A stretch of 64,000 nucleotides of DNA, from contig OZ022340.1 in NCBI GenBank assembly GCA_963989245.1, positions 40,270,982 to 40,334,981 of the forward strand, in the 5' to 3' direction. The position numbers were made by a program, and so were the translations under genes. Positions 1 through 9,328 of this stretch are shown here, piece after piece (position 1 is the stretch's first letter; each line of letters starts with the position of its first letter). A model generated the notes under the pieces. The model did no database searches. It was given only the letters and a program-made list of their open reading frames with translations, and was not told where the DNA came from. Origin of the DNA: Nansenia antarctica (Eukaryota > Chordata > Actinopteri > Argentiniformes > Microstomatidae).

Positions 1-354
1 ATATATGTTGACGGTGTCCAGTTCCCCACCGAACCATTACAACCGGACTTCCCTAATGGTTGCGTAACTCGTGAATTCTATCAACTGGTGTTATCAACAG
101 GGAGACATTTAAAGAACAGTGCTATGGCCATTGATCGAAACGATTTCCTGAGAGGGTACACTCTTTATGCATTTAATCTGACACCTGACGAGGATAATAG
201 TCAGCATCTATCATTGATCAAGAGTGGTAACATACGCCTGGAGACACGTTTCAGGAACCCGCTGCCTAATACCATCAATCTAATAATTTATGCGGTATAT
301 GATAGTATGATTGAAGTGTCCCATCGCAGACAGGTTTTAGTTGATTACTATTAA
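1..354 (+). CDS. F54H12.2-like capsid-type fragment, U0 (cut by window edge)
   Basis: Frame open from base 1, corresponding to residue 32 of the 148-codon fragment. Type B (Glu42). Confidence 0.6.
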   Translation: MYVDGVQFPTEPLQPDFPNGCVTREFYQLVLSTGRHLKNSAMAIDRNDFLRGYTLYAFNLTPDEDNSQHLSLIKSGNIRLETRFRNPLPNTINLIIYAVYDSMIEVSHRRQVLVDYY

Positions 355-359
355 GCATC

Positions 360-401
360 ATGAATACTGTGGAACTGACAGCCAGGTGTTTTGGCTTGTG
401 A
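360..401 (+). other. Short ATG frame at the original protease start (13 codons, all units)
   Basis: Six bases after the capsid stop, an ATG opens MNTVELTARCFGL and then stops at TGA. It lies one frame away from the protease body that begins around 391. Position and composition look like the true N-terminus of an adenain-like protease, cut off by a frameshift near the TTTT of AGGTGTTTTGGC. The same arrangement is seen in every unit inspected (1407-1448 in U1), so the break predates amplification. A programmed frameshift cannot be excluded but there is no clear supporting signal. Confidence 0.6.
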
Positions 402-876
402 TAAACTGCCCCAGCAACCTCTACAAATAAGACCTAGTGCTATGATAATTAACACACACCCCTCTGACCAGCCTGGAGAGCATTGGCTGGCAGTTTATAT
501 ATTGGAGAGAGTTGGGTGTTTTTTTGACAGTTTTGGAAATGCTCCAAATCATTCAATATTTCCTAAATCGATTTATGACTTTTTAAACATGTCATGTGAT
601 GAGATACATTTATCAGACAAACAAGTTCAGGATGTCACATCGGTCACATGTGGTGAACACTGTATCTACTTCTTAAATCACATGTGTAGAGGCATCACCT
701 ATGATATGTTGATATCTAAATATTCTTCTAATCTGTTTAAAAATGACACAATGGTAACACGTTTTGTGAAAAAGTTGCAACCGTGTGTGTGTGTGTTCAT
801 AATGTGTTTAGTTGTGTTCAACATGTTCAGACAATTGTGTAAGATTGTGCAAGTCAATAAAATGTTGGTCAAATAA
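391..876 (+). CDS. Adenain-like cysteine protease frame, U0
   Basis: Type (GT)7, which gives the longest C-terminal tail (161 codons, ending KMLVK). The catalytic set is complete. The open frame starts at TTG with no upstream ATG in frame. Confidence 0.65.
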   Translation: MACDKLPQQPLQIRPSAMIINTHPSDQPGEHWLAVYILERVGCFFDSFGNAPNHSIFPKSIYDFLNMSCDEIHLSDKQVQDVTSVTCGEHCIYFLNHMCRGITYDMLISKYSSNLFKNDTMVTRFVKKLQPCVCVFIMCLVVFNMFRQLCKIVQVNKMLVK

Positions 877-877
877 A
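856..877 (+). promoter_or_regulatory. Paired polyadenylation signals after the protease frame
   Basis: Two AATAAA hexamers, at 856-861 and 872-877, overlap the end of the longer (GT)7 protease frame. They recur in every unit. Canonical eukaryotic poly(A) signals straight after a viral-type frame fit a former transcription unit ending here. Whether they are used is unknown. Confidence 0.55.
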
Positions 878-954
878 TTATCAGAGTTCATGTATCATTA
901 CAATCATTTTTATTTAGTCAAGCAAGGGGTTTTAGTCAAACAATAACATAGTCT
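877..954. other. Noncoding spacer and unit junction (recurs in every unit)
   Basis: About 78 bp without a credible gene. It holds a minus-strand AATAAA (TTTATT at 909-914) facing the plus-strand signals, a direct repeat TTAGTCAA around an AGGGG block, and the TAGTCT junction where the capsid frame restarts. Opposed poly(A) signals suggest convergent genes met here in the source element. Diagnostic spacer variants are TTTTTAGTTAG in U3, U15, U23, U37 and ACAATAAT in U50 and U60. Confidence 0.6.
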
Positions 955-1401
955 GTGGTGGTAGCGATGGTTGATAATGACTCTTTTACGGGCGACTATG
1001 GCAAGAACCCATTCAATTTTAAGAATTATAATCTAGAATATCTGGCAATATATGTTGACGGTGTCCAGTTCCCCACCAAACCATTACAACCGGACTTCCC
1101 TAATGGTTGCGTAACTCGTGAATTCTATCAACTGGTGTTATCAACAGGGAGACATTTAAAGAACAGTGCTATGGCCATTGATCGAAACGATTTCCTGAGA
1201 GGGTACACTCTTTATGCATTTAATCTGACACCTGACGAGGATAATAGTCAGCATCTATCATTGATCAAGAGTGGTAACATACGCCTGGAGACACGTTTCA
1301 GGAACCCGCTGCCTAATACCATCAATCTAATAATTTATGCGGTATATGATAGTATGATTGAAGTGTCCCATCGCAGACAGGTTTTAGTTGATTACTATTA
1401 A
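955..1401 (+). CDS. F54H12.2-like capsid-type protein, C-terminal fragment, U1 (reference copy)
   Basis: I recognise this as the C-terminal part of the F54H12.2-like family, found in Maverick/Polinton and adintovirus-like elements and thought to be a virion structural protein (hexon/major-capsid-like or associated). Landmarks are AMVDNDSFTG at residues 4-13, KNPFNFKNYN 17-26, LQPDFPNG 44-51, RGYTLYAFNLTPD 82-94, RFRNPLPNTIN 114-124 and IYAVYDSMIEV 127-137; the frame ends VDYY. Family members are several hundred residues long, so the N-terminal majority is missing. The frame opens at GTG after an in-frame TAG; the first ATG is codon 5 (967). No signal peptide or membrane segment is visible. 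The family call is fairly firm; the exact virion role is less so. Product probably not functional alone. Confidence 0.65.
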   Translation: MVVAMVDNDSFTGDYGKNPFNFKNYNLEYLAIYVDGVQFPTKPLQPDFPNGCVTREFYQLVLSTGRHLKNSAMAIDRNDFLRGYTLYAFNLTPDEDNSQHLSLIKSGNIRLETRFRNPLPNTINLIIYAVYDSMIEVSHRRQVLVDYY

Positions 1402-1437
1402 GCATCATGAATACTGTGGAACTGACAGCCAGGTGTT

Positions 1438-1887
1438 TTGGCTTGTGATAAACTGCCCCAGCAACCTCTACAAATAAGACCTAGTGCTATGATAATTAAC
1501 ACACACCCCTCTGACCAGCCTGGAGAGCACTGGCTGGCAGTTTATATATTGGAGAGAGTTGGGTGTTTTTTTGACAGTTTTGGAAATGCTCCAAATCATT
1601 CAATATTTCCTAAATCGATTTATGACTTTTTAAACATGTCATGTGATGAGATACATTTATCAGACAAACAAGTTCAGGATGTCACATCGGTCACATGTGG
1701 TGAACACTGTATCTACTTCTTAAATAACATGTGTAGAGGCATCACCTATGATATGTTGATATCTAAATATTCTTCTAATCTGTTTAAAAATGACACAATG
1801 GTAACACGTTTTGTGAAAAAGTTGCAACCGTGTGTGTGTGTTCATAATGTGTTTAGTTGTGTTCAACATGTTCAGACAATTGTGTAA
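1438..1887 (+). CDS. Adenain-like (peptidase C5/Ulp1-fold) cysteine protease, U1 (reference copy)
   Basis: The family matures virion proteins in adenoviruses and Maverick/Polinton-type elements. Visible here: GEHWLAVYI with catalytic His31, FFDSFG with acidic Asp46, VQDVTSVTCGEHC with oxyanion Gln80 and nucleophile Cys87. The Gln-to-Cys spacing of seven matches adenain. The body runs to about residue 130 (VKKLQP), then a (GT)n tract encodes a Cys/Val run and sets the C-terminus; (GT)6 here gives 149 codons ending VQTIV. The open frame begins at TTG; the first in-frame ATG is codon 18 (1489), still before His31. The likely native ATG at 1407 is out of frame. Private H97N; CAC at His31. Domain identity is strong; expression doubtful. 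Confidence 0.75.
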   Translation: MACDKLPQQPLQIRPSAMIINTHPSDQPGEHWLAVYILERVGCFFDSFGNAPNHSIFPKSIYDFLNMSCDEIHLSDKQVQDVTSVTCGEHCIYFLNNMCRGITYDMLISKYSSNLFKNDTMVTRFVKKLQPCVCVHNVFSCVQHVQTIV

Positions 1888-1999
1888 GATTGTGCAAGTC
1901 AATAAAATGTTGGTCAAATAAATTATCAGAGTTCATGTATCATTACAATCATTTTTATTTAGTCAAGCGAGGGGTTTTAGTCAAACAATAACATAGTCT

Positions 2000-2446
2000 G
2001 TGGTGGTAGCGATGGTTGATAATGACTCTTTTACGGGCGACTATGGCAAGAACCCATTCAATTTTAAGAATTATAATCTAGAATATCTGGCAATATATGT
2101 TGACGGTGTCCAGTTCCCCACCAAACCATTACAACCGGACTTCCCTAATGGTTGCGTAACTCGTGAATTCTATCAACTGGTGTTATCAACAGGGAGACAT
2201 TTAAAGAACAGTGCTATGGCCATTGATCGACACGATTTCCTGAGAGGGTACACTCTTTATGCATTTAATCTGACACCTGACGAGGATAATAGTCAGCATC
2301 TATCATTGATCAAGAGTGGTAACATACGCCTGGAGACACGTTTCAGGAATCCGCTGCCTAATACCATCAATCTAATAATTTATGCGGTATATGATAGTAT
2401 GATTGAAGTGTCCCATCGCAGACAGGTTTTAGTTGATTACTATTAA
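2000..2446 (+). CDS. Capsid-type fragment, U2
   Basis: Lys42, AAT at codon 117 (H-like); private N78H. Confidence 0.6.
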   Translation: MVVAMVDNDSFTGDYGKNPFNFKNYNLEYLAIYVDGVQFPTKPLQPDFPNGCVTREFYQLVLSTGRHLKNSAMAIDRHDFLRGYTLYAFNLTPDEDNSQHLSLIKSGNIRLETRFRNPLPNTINLIIYAVYDSMIEVSHRRQVLVDYY

Positions 2447-2482
2447 GCATCATGAATACTGTGGAACTGACAGCCAGGTGTT

Positions 2483-2932
2483 TTGGCTTGTGATAAACTG
2501 CCCCAGCAACCTCTACAAATAAGACCTAGTGCTATGATAATTAACACACACCCCTCTGACCAGCCTGGAGAGCACTGGCTGGCAGTTTATATATTGGAGA
2601 GAGTTGGGTGTTTTTTTGACAGTTTTGGAAATGCTCCAAATCATTCAATATTTCCTAAATCGATTTATGACTTTTTAAACATGTCATGTGATGAGATACA
2701 TTTATCAGACAAACAAGTTCAGGATGTCACATCGGTCACATGTGGTGAACACTGTATCTACTTCTTAAATCACATGTGTAGAGGCATCACCTATGATATG
2801 TTGATATCTAAATATTCTTCTAATCTGTTTAAAAATGACACAATGGTAACACGTTTTGTGAAAAAGTTGCAACCGTGTGTGTGTGTTCATAATGTGTTTA
2901 GTTGTGTTCAACATGTTCAGACAATTGTGTAA
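2483..2932 (+). CDS. Adenain-like protease frame, U2
   Basis: (GT)6 tail ending VQTIV; CAC at His31. Catalytic set intact. Confidence 0.65.
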   Translation: MACDKLPQQPLQIRPSAMIINTHPSDQPGEHWLAVYILERVGCFFDSFGNAPNHSIFPKSIYDFLNMSCDEIHLSDKQVQDVTSVTCGEHCIYFLNHMCRGITYDMLISKYSSNLFKNDTMVTRFVKKLQPCVCVHNVFSCVQHVQTIV

Positions 2933-3044
2933 GATTGTGCAAGTCAATAAAATGTTGGTCAAATAAATTATCAGAGTTCATGTATCATTACAATCATTTT
3001 TATTTAGTCAAGCAAGGGGTTTTAGTCAAACAATAACATAGTCT

Positions 3045-3491
3045 GTGGTGGTAGCGATGGTTGATAATGACTCTTTTACGGGAGACTATGGCAAGAACCC
3101 ATTCAATTTTAAGAATTATAATCTAGAATATCTGGCAATATATGTTGACGGTGTCCAGTTCCCCACCAAACCATTACAACCGGACTTCCCTAATGGTTGC
3201 GTAACTCGTGAATTCTATCAACTGGTGTTATCAACAGGGAGACATTTAAAGAACAGTGCTATGGCCATTGATCGAAACGATTTCCTGAGAGGGTACACTC
3301 TTTATGCATTTAATCTGACACCTGACGAGGATAATAGTCAGCATCTATCATTGATCAAGAGTGGTAACATACGCCTGGAGACACGTTTCAGGAACCCGCT
3401 GCCTAATACCATCAATCTAATAATTTATGCGGTATATGATAGTATGATTGAAGTGTCCCATCGCAGACAGGTTTTAGTTGATTACTATTAA
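3045..3491 (+). CDS. Capsid-type fragment, U3
   Basis: Lys42, AAC117; private synonymous GGA at codon 13 (3081-3083). Confidence 0.6.
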   Translation: MVVAMVDNDSFTGDYGKNPFNFKNYNLEYLAIYVDGVQFPTKPLQPDFPNGCVTREFYQLVLSTGRHLKNSAMAIDRNDFLRGYTLYAFNLTPDEDNSQHLSLIKSGNIRLETRFRNPLPNTINLIIYAVYDSMIEVSHRRQVLVDYY

Positions 3492-3527
3492 GCATCATGA
3501 ATACTGTGGAACTGACAGCCAGGTGTT

Positions 3528-4013
3528 TTGGCTTGTGATAAACTGCCCCAGCAACCTCTACAAATAAGACCTAGTGCTATGATAATTAACACACACCCCT
3601 CTGACCAGCCTGGAGAGCATTGGCTGGCAGTTTATATATTGGAGAGAGTTGGGTGTTTTTTTGACAGTTTTGGAAATGCTCCAAATCATTCAATATTTCC
3701 TAAATCGATTTATGACTTTTTAAACATGTCATGTGATGAGATACATTTATCAGACAAACAAGTTCAGGATGTCACATCGGTCACATGTGGTGAACACTGT
3801 ATCTACTTCTTAAATCACATGTGTAGAGGCATCACCTATGATATGTTGATATCTAAATATTCTTCTAATCTGTTTAAAAATGACACAATGGTAACACGTT
3901 TTGTGAAAAAGTTGCAACCGTGTGTGTGTGTGTTCATAATGTGTTTAGTTGTGTTCAACATGTTCAGACAATTGTGTAAGATTGTGCAAGTCAATAAAAT
4001 GTTGGTCAAATAA
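3528..4013 (+). CDS. Adenain-like protease frame, U3
   Basis: (GT)7 tail, 161 codons. Spacer after it has the TTTTTAGTTAG variant. Confidence 0.65.
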   Translation: MACDKLPQQPLQIRPSAMIINTHPSDQPGEHWLAVYILERVGCFFDSFGNAPNHSIFPKSIYDFLNMSCDEIHLSDKQVQDVTSVTCGEHCIYFLNHMCRGITYDMLISKYSSNLFKNDTMVTRFVKKLQPCVCVFIMCLVVFNMFRQLCKIVQVNKMLVK

Positions 4014-4091
4014 ATTATCAGAGTTCATGTATCATTACAATCATTTTTAGTTAGTCAAGCAAGGGGTTTTAGTCAAACAATAACATAGTCT

Positions 4092-4538
4092 GTGGTGGTA
4101 GCGATGGTTGATAATGACTCTTTTACGGGCGACTATGGCAAGAACCCATTCAATTTTAAGAATTATAATCTAGAATATCTGGCAATATATGTTGACGGTG
4201 TCCAGTTCCCCACCAAACCATTACAACCGGACTTCCCTAATGGTTGCGTAACTCGTGAATTCTATCAACTGGTGTTATCAACAGGGAGACATTTAAAGAA
4301 CAGTGCTATGGCCATTGATCGAAACGATTTCCTGAGAGGGTACACTCTTTATGCATTTAATCTGACACCTGACGAGGATAATAGTCAGCATCTATCATTG
4401 ATCAAGAGTGGTAACATACGCCTGGAGACACGTTTCAGGAACCCGCTGCCTAATACCATCAATCTAATAATTTATGCGGTATATGATAGTATGATTGAAG
4501 TGTCCCATCGCAGACAGGTTTTAGTTGATTACTATTAA
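4092..4538 (+). CDS. Capsid-type fragment, U4
   Basis: Lys42, intact; last Lys42 copy before the Glu42 run U5-U14. Confidence 0.6.
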   Translation: MVVAMVDNDSFTGDYGKNPFNFKNYNLEYLAIYVDGVQFPTKPLQPDFPNGCVTREFYQLVLSTGRHLKNSAMAIDRNDFLRGYTLYAFNLTPDEDNSQHLSLIKSGNIRLETRFRNPLPNTINLIIYAVYDSMIEVSHRRQVLVDYY

Positions 4539-4574
4539 GCATCATGAATACTGTGGAACTGACAGCCAGGTGTT

Positions 4575-5061
4575 TTGGCTTGTGATAAACTGCCCCAGCA
4601 ACCTCTACAAATAAGACCTAGTGCTATGATAATTAACACACACCCCTCTGACCAGCCTGGAGAGCATTGGCTGGCAGTTTATATATTGGAGAGAGTTGGG
4701 AGTTTTTTTTGACAGTTTTGGAAATGCTCCAAATCATTCAATATTTCCTAAATCGATTTATGACTTTTTAAACATGTCATGTGATGAGATACATTTATCA
4801 GACAAACAAGTTCAGGATGTCACATCGGTCACATGTGGTGAACACTGTATCTACTTCTTAAATCACATGTGTAGAGGCATCACCTATGATATGTTGATAT
4901 CTAAATATTCTTCTAATCTGTTTAAAAATGACACAATGGTAACACGTTTTGTGAAAAAGTTGCAACCGTGTGTGTGTGTGTTCATAATGTGTTTAGTTGT
5001 GTTCAACATGTTCAGACAATTGTGTAAGATTGTGCAAGTCAATAAAATGTTGGTCAAATAA
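4575..5061 (+). pseudogene. Broken adenain-like protease, U4
   Basis: TGT to AGT plus an extra T (T8) shifts the frame and puts TGA (4710-4712) at the position of Asp46, after His31 but before Gln80 and Cys87. The same compound change recurs in U8 and U11. Confidence 0.85.
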
Positions 5062-5139
5062 ATTATCAGAGTTCATGTATCATTACAATCATTTTTATTT
5101 AGTCAAGCAAGGGGTTTTAGTCAAACAATAACATAGTCT

Positions 5140-5586
5140 GTGGTGGTAGCGATGGTTGATAATGACTCTTTTACGGGCGACTATGGCAAGAACCCATTCA
5201 ATTTTAAGAATTATAATCTAGAATATCTGGCAATATATGTTGACGGTGTCCAGTTCCCCACCGAACCATTACAACCGGACTTCCCTAATGGTTGCGTAAC
5301 TCGTGAATTCTATCAACTGGTGTTATCAACAGGGAGACATTTAAAGAACAGTGCTATGGCCATTGATCGAAACGATTTCCTGAGAGGGTACACTCTTTAT
5401 GCATTTAATCTGACACCTGACGAGGATAATAGTCAGCATCTATCATTGATCAAGAGTGGTAACATACGCCTGGAGACACGTTTCAGGAACCCGCTGCCTA
5501 ATACCATCAATCTAATAATTTATGCGGTATATGATAGTATGATTGAAGTGTCCCATCGCAGACAGGTTTTAGTTGATTACTATTAA
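5140..5586 (+). CDS. Capsid-type fragment, U5
   Basis: Type B (Glu42); first of ten consecutive Glu42 copies. Confidence 0.6.
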   Translation: MVVAMVDNDSFTGDYGKNPFNFKNYNLEYLAIYVDGVQFPTEPLQPDFPNGCVTREFYQLVLSTGRHLKNSAMAIDRNDFLRGYTLYAFNLTPDEDNSQHLSLIKSGNIRLETRFRNPLPNTINLIIYAVYDSMIEVSHRRQVLVDYY

Positions 5587-5622
5587 GCATCATGAATACT
5601 GTGGAACTGACAGCCAGGTGTT

Positions 5623-6108
5623 TTGGCTTGTGATAAACTGCCCCAGCAACCTCTACAAATAAGACCTAGTGCTATGATAATTAACACACACCCCTCTGAC
5701 CAGCCTGGAGAGCATTGGCTGGCAGTTTATATATTGGAGAGAGTTGGGTGTTTTTTTGACAGTTTTGGAAATGCTCCAAATCATTCAATATTTCCTAAAT
5801 CGATTTATGACTTTTTAAACATGTCATGTGATGAGATACATTTATCAGACAAACAAGTTCAGGATGTCACATCGGTCACATGTGGTGAACACTGTATCTA
5901 CTTCTTAAATCACATGTGTAGAGGCATCACCTATGATATGTTGATATCTAAATATTCTTCTAATCTGTTTAAAAATGACACAATGGTAACACGTTTTGTG
6001 AAAAAGTTGCAACCGTGTGTGTGTGTGTTCATAATGTGTTTAGTTGTGTTCAACATGTTCAGACAATTGTGTAAGATTGTGCAAGTCAATAAAATGTTGG
6101 TCAAATAA
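5623..6108 (+). CDS. Adenain-like protease frame, U5
   Basis: (GT)7, intact catalytic set. Confidence 0.65.
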   Translation: MACDKLPQQPLQIRPSAMIINTHPSDQPGEHWLAVYILERVGCFFDSFGNAPNHSIFPKSIYDFLNMSCDEIHLSDKQVQDVTSVTCGEHCIYFLNHMCRGITYDMLISKYSSNLFKNDTMVTRFVKKLQPCVCVFIMCLVVFNMFRQLCKIVQVNKMLVK

Positions 6109-6186
6109 ATTATCAGAGTTCATGTATCATTACAATCATTTTTATTTAGTCAAGCAAGGGGTTTTAGTCAAACAATAACATAGTCT

Positions 6187-6633
6187 GTGGTGGTAGCGAT
6201 GGTTGATAATGACTCTTTTACGGGCGACTATGGCAAGAACCCATTCAATTTTAAGAATTATAATCTAGAATATCTGGCAATATATGTTGACGGTGTCCAG
6301 TTCCCCACCGAACCATTACAACCGGACTTCCCTAATGGTTGCGTAACTCGTGAATTCTATCAACTGGTGTTATCAACAGGGAGACATTTAAAGAACAGTG
6401 CTATGGCCATTGATCGAAACGATTTCCTGAGAGGGTACACTCTTTATGCATTTAATCTGACACCTGACGAGGATAATAGTCAGCATCTATCATTGATCAA
6501 GAGTGGTAACATACGCCTGGAGACACGTTTCAGGAACCCGCTGCCTAATACCATCAATCTAATAATTTATGCGGTATATGATAGTATGATTGAAGTGTCC
6601 CATCGCAGACAGGTTTTAGTTGATTACTATTAA
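6187..6633 (+). CDS. Capsid-type fragment, U6
   Basis: Type B (Glu42), intact. Confidence 0.6.
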   Translation: MVVAMVDNDSFTGDYGKNPFNFKNYNLEYLAIYVDGVQFPTEPLQPDFPNGCVTREFYQLVLSTGRHLKNSAMAIDRNDFLRGYTLYAFNLTPDEDNSQHLSLIKSGNIRLETRFRNPLPNTINLIIYAVYDSMIEVSHRRQVLVDYY

Positions 6634-6669
6634 GCATCATGAATACTGTGGAACTGACAGCCAGGTGTT

Positions 6670-7155
6670 TTGGCTTGTGATAAACTGCCCCAGCAACCTC
6701 TACAAATAAGACCTAGTGCTATGATAATTAACACACACCCCTCTGACCAGCCTGGAGAGCATTGGCTGGCAGTTTATATATTGGAGAGAGTTGGGTGTTT
6801 TTTTGACAGTTTTGGAAATGCTCCAAATCATTCAATATTTCCTAAATCGATTTATGACTTTTTAAACATGTCATGTGATGAGATACATTTATCAGACAAA
6901 CAAGTTCAGGATGTCACATCGGTCACATGTGGTGAACACTGTATCTACTTCTTAAATCACATGTGTAGAGGCATCACCTATGATATGTTGATATCTAAAT
7001 ATTCTTCTAATCTGTTTAAAAATGACACAATGGTAACACGTTTTGTGAAAAAGTTGCAACCGTGTGTGTGTGTGTTCATAATGTGTTTAGTTGTGTTCAA
7101 CATGTTCAGACAATTGTGTAAGATTGTGCAAGTCAATAAAATGTTGGTCAAATAA
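6670..7155 (+). CDS. Adenain-like protease frame, U6
   Basis: (GT)7, intact. Confidence 0.65.
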   Translation: MACDKLPQQPLQIRPSAMIINTHPSDQPGEHWLAVYILERVGCFFDSFGNAPNHSIFPKSIYDFLNMSCDEIHLSDKQVQDVTSVTCGEHCIYFLNHMCRGITYDMLISKYSSNLFKNDTMVTRFVKKLQPCVCVFIMCLVVFNMFRQLCKIVQVNKMLVK

Positions 7156-7233
7156 ATTATCAGAGTTCATGTATCATTACAATCATTTTTATTTAGTCAA
7201 GCAAGGGGTTTTAGTCAAACAATAACATAGTCT

Positions 7234-7680
7234 GTGGTGGTAGCGATGGTTGATAATGACTCTTTTACGGGCGACTATGGCAAGAACCCATTCAATTTTA
7301 AGAATTATAATCTAGAATATCTGGCAATATATGTTGACGGTGTCCAGTTCCCCACCGAACCATTACAACCGGACTTCCCTAATGGTTGCGTAACTCGTGA
7401 ATTCTATCAACTGGTGTTATCAACAGGGAGACATTTAAAGAACAGTGCTATGGCCATTGATCGAAACGATTTCCTGAGAGGGTACACTCTTTATGCATTT
7501 AATCTGACACCTGACGAGGATAATAGTCAGCATCTATCATTGATCAAGAGTGGTAACATACGCCTGGAGACACGTTTCAGGAACCCGCTGCCTAATACCA
7601 TCAATCTAATAATTTATGCGGTATATGATAGTATGATTGAAGTGTCCCATCGCAGACAGGTTTTAGTTGATTACTATTAA
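7234..7680 (+). CDS. Capsid-type fragment, U7
   Basis: Type B (Glu42), intact. Confidence 0.6.
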   Translation: MVVAMVDNDSFTGDYGKNPFNFKNYNLEYLAIYVDGVQFPTEPLQPDFPNGCVTREFYQLVLSTGRHLKNSAMAIDRNDFLRGYTLYAFNLTPDEDNSQHLSLIKSGNIRLETRFRNPLPNTINLIIYAVYDSMIEVSHRRQVLVDYY

Positions 7681-7716
7681 GCATCATGAATACTGTGGAA
7701 CTGACAGCCAGGTGTT

Positions 7717-8202
7717 TTGGCTTGTGATAAACTGCCCCAGCAACCTCTACAAATAAGACCTAGTGCTATGATAATTAACACACACCCCTCTGACCAGCCT
7801 GGAGAGCATTGGCTGGCAGTTTATATATTGGAGAGAGTTGGGTGTTTTTTTGACAGTTTTGGAAATGCTCCAAATCATTCAATATTTCCTAAATCGATTT
7901 ATGACTTTTTAAACATGTCATGTGATGAGATACATTTATCAGACAAACAAGTTCAGGATGTCACATCGGTCACATGTGGTGAACACTGTATCTACTTCTT
8001 AAATCACATGTGTAGAGGCATCACCTATGATATGTTGATATCTAAATATTCTTCTAATCTGTTTAAAAATGACACAATGGTAACACGTTTTGTGAAAAAG
8101 TTGCAACCGTGTGTGTGTGTGTTCATAATGTGTTTAGTTGTGTTCAACATGTTCAGACAATTGTGTAAGATTGTGCAAGTCAATAAAATGTTGGTCAAAT
8201 AA
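7717..8202 (+). CDS. Adenain-like protease frame, U7
   Basis: (GT)7, intact. Confidence 0.65.
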   Translation: MACDKLPQQPLQIRPSAMIINTHPSDQPGEHWLAVYILERVGCFFDSFGNAPNHSIFPKSIYDFLNMSCDEIHLSDKQVQDVTSVTCGEHCIYFLNHMCRGITYDMLISKYSSNLFKNDTMVTRFVKKLQPCVCVFIMCLVVFNMFRQLCKIVQVNKMLVK

Positions 8203-8280
8203 ATTATCAGAGTTCATGTATCATTACAATCATTTTTATTTAGTCAAGCAAGGGGTTTTAGTCAAACAATAACATAGTCT

Positions 8281-8727
8281 GTGGTGGTAGCGATGGTTGA
8301 TAATGACTCTTTTACGGGCGACTATGGCAAGAACCCATTCAATTTTAAGAATTATAATCTAGAATATCTGGCAATATATGTTGACGGTGTCCAGTTCCCC
8401 ACCGAACCATTACAACCGGACTTCCCTAATGGTTGCGTAACTCGTGAATTCTATCAACTGGTGTTATCAACAGGGAGACATTTAAAGAACAGTGCTATGG
8501 CCATTGATCGAAACGATTTCCTGAGAGGGTACACTCTTTATGCATTTAATCTGACACCTGACGAGGATAATAGTCAGCATCTATCATTGATCAAGAGTGG
8601 TAACATACGCCTGGAGACACGTTTCAGGAACCCGCTGCCTAATACCATCAATCTAATAATTTATGCGGTATATGATAGTATGATTGAAGTGTCCCATCGC
8701 AGACAGGTTTTAGTTGATTACTATTAA
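8281..8727 (+). CDS. Capsid-type fragment, U8
   Basis: Type B (Glu42), intact. Confidence 0.6.
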   Translation: MVVAMVDNDSFTGDYGKNPFNFKNYNLEYLAIYVDGVQFPTEPLQPDFPNGCVTREFYQLVLSTGRHLKNSAMAIDRNDFLRGYTLYAFNLTPDEDNSQHLSLIKSGNIRLETRFRNPLPNTINLIIYAVYDSMIEVSHRRQVLVDYY

Positions 8728-8763
8728 GCATCATGAATACTGTGGAACTGACAGCCAGGTGTT

Positions 8764-9250
8764 TTGGCTTGTGATAAACTGCCCCAGCAACCTCTACAAA
8801 TAAGACCTAGTGCTATGATAATTAACACACACCCCTCTGACCAGCCTGGAGAGCATTGGCTGGCAGTTTATATATTGGAGAGAGTTGGGAGTTTTTTTTG
8901 ACAGTTTTGGAAATGCTCCAAATCATTCAATATTTCCTAAATCGATTTATGACTTTTTAAACATGTCATGTGATGAGATACATTTATCAGACAAACAAGT
9001 TCAGGATGTCACATCGGTCACATGTGGTGAACACTGTATCTACTTCTTAAATCACATGTGTAGAGGCATCACCTATGATATGTTGATATCTAAATATTCT
9101 TCTAATCTGTTTAAAAATGACACAATGGTAACACGTTTTGTGAAAAAGTTGCAACCGTGTGTGTGTGTGTTCATAATGTGTTTAGTTGTGTTCAACATGT
9201 TCAGACAATTGTGTAAGATTGTGCAAGTCAATAAAATGTTGGTCAAATAA
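8764..9250 (+). pseudogene. Broken adenain-like protease, U8
   Basis: Same AGT plus T8 change as U4; TGA at 8899-8901 replaces the Asp46 codon. Confidence 0.85.
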
Positions 9251-9328
9251 ATTATCAGAGTTCATGTATCATTACAATCATTTTTATTTAGTCAAGCAAG
9301 GGGTTTTAGTCAAACAATAACATAGTCT

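Larger units (their letters stand above)
955..1999 (+). repeat. Representative complete unit (U1)
   Basis: Layout shared by every copy, with U1 positions: capsid-type fragment 955-1401; short ATG frame 1407-1448 that looks like the original protease start but stops after 13 codons; protease frame 1438-1887; 3' noncoding and junction to 1999. The unit start is set at the point where capsid-family similarity begins, just after an in-frame TAG (951-953 in the flank) and TCT. U1 itself is type C: Lys42, CAC catalytic-His codon, (GT)6. It has a private H97N in the protease and a private CAAGCGA in place of CAAGCAA in the spacer. Confidence 0.95.

Noticed and set aside
360..401. Programmed ribosomal frameshifting linking the short ATG frame to the protease
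   Set aside because: I see no convincing slippery heptamer with a downstream structure, and a fixed founder indel explains it more simply.
940..960. AGTCT at the unit junction as a Maverick terminal inverted repeat end
   Set aside because: Five bases are too few and no inverted partner is visible in the unit.
955..966. GTG at the unit start as the capsid-fragment start codon
   Set aside because: Eukaryotic genes rarely use GTG, and U56 deletes a base in this run with no effect on the ATG frame at codon 5.
1720..1917. Minus-strand frame of 65 codons (67 in (GT)9 units) overlapping the protease 3' end, recurring in (GT)6 and (GT)9 units
   Set aside because: It is antisense to the protease, exists only at certain GT tract lengths, and has no recognisable domain; it is a shadow frame.
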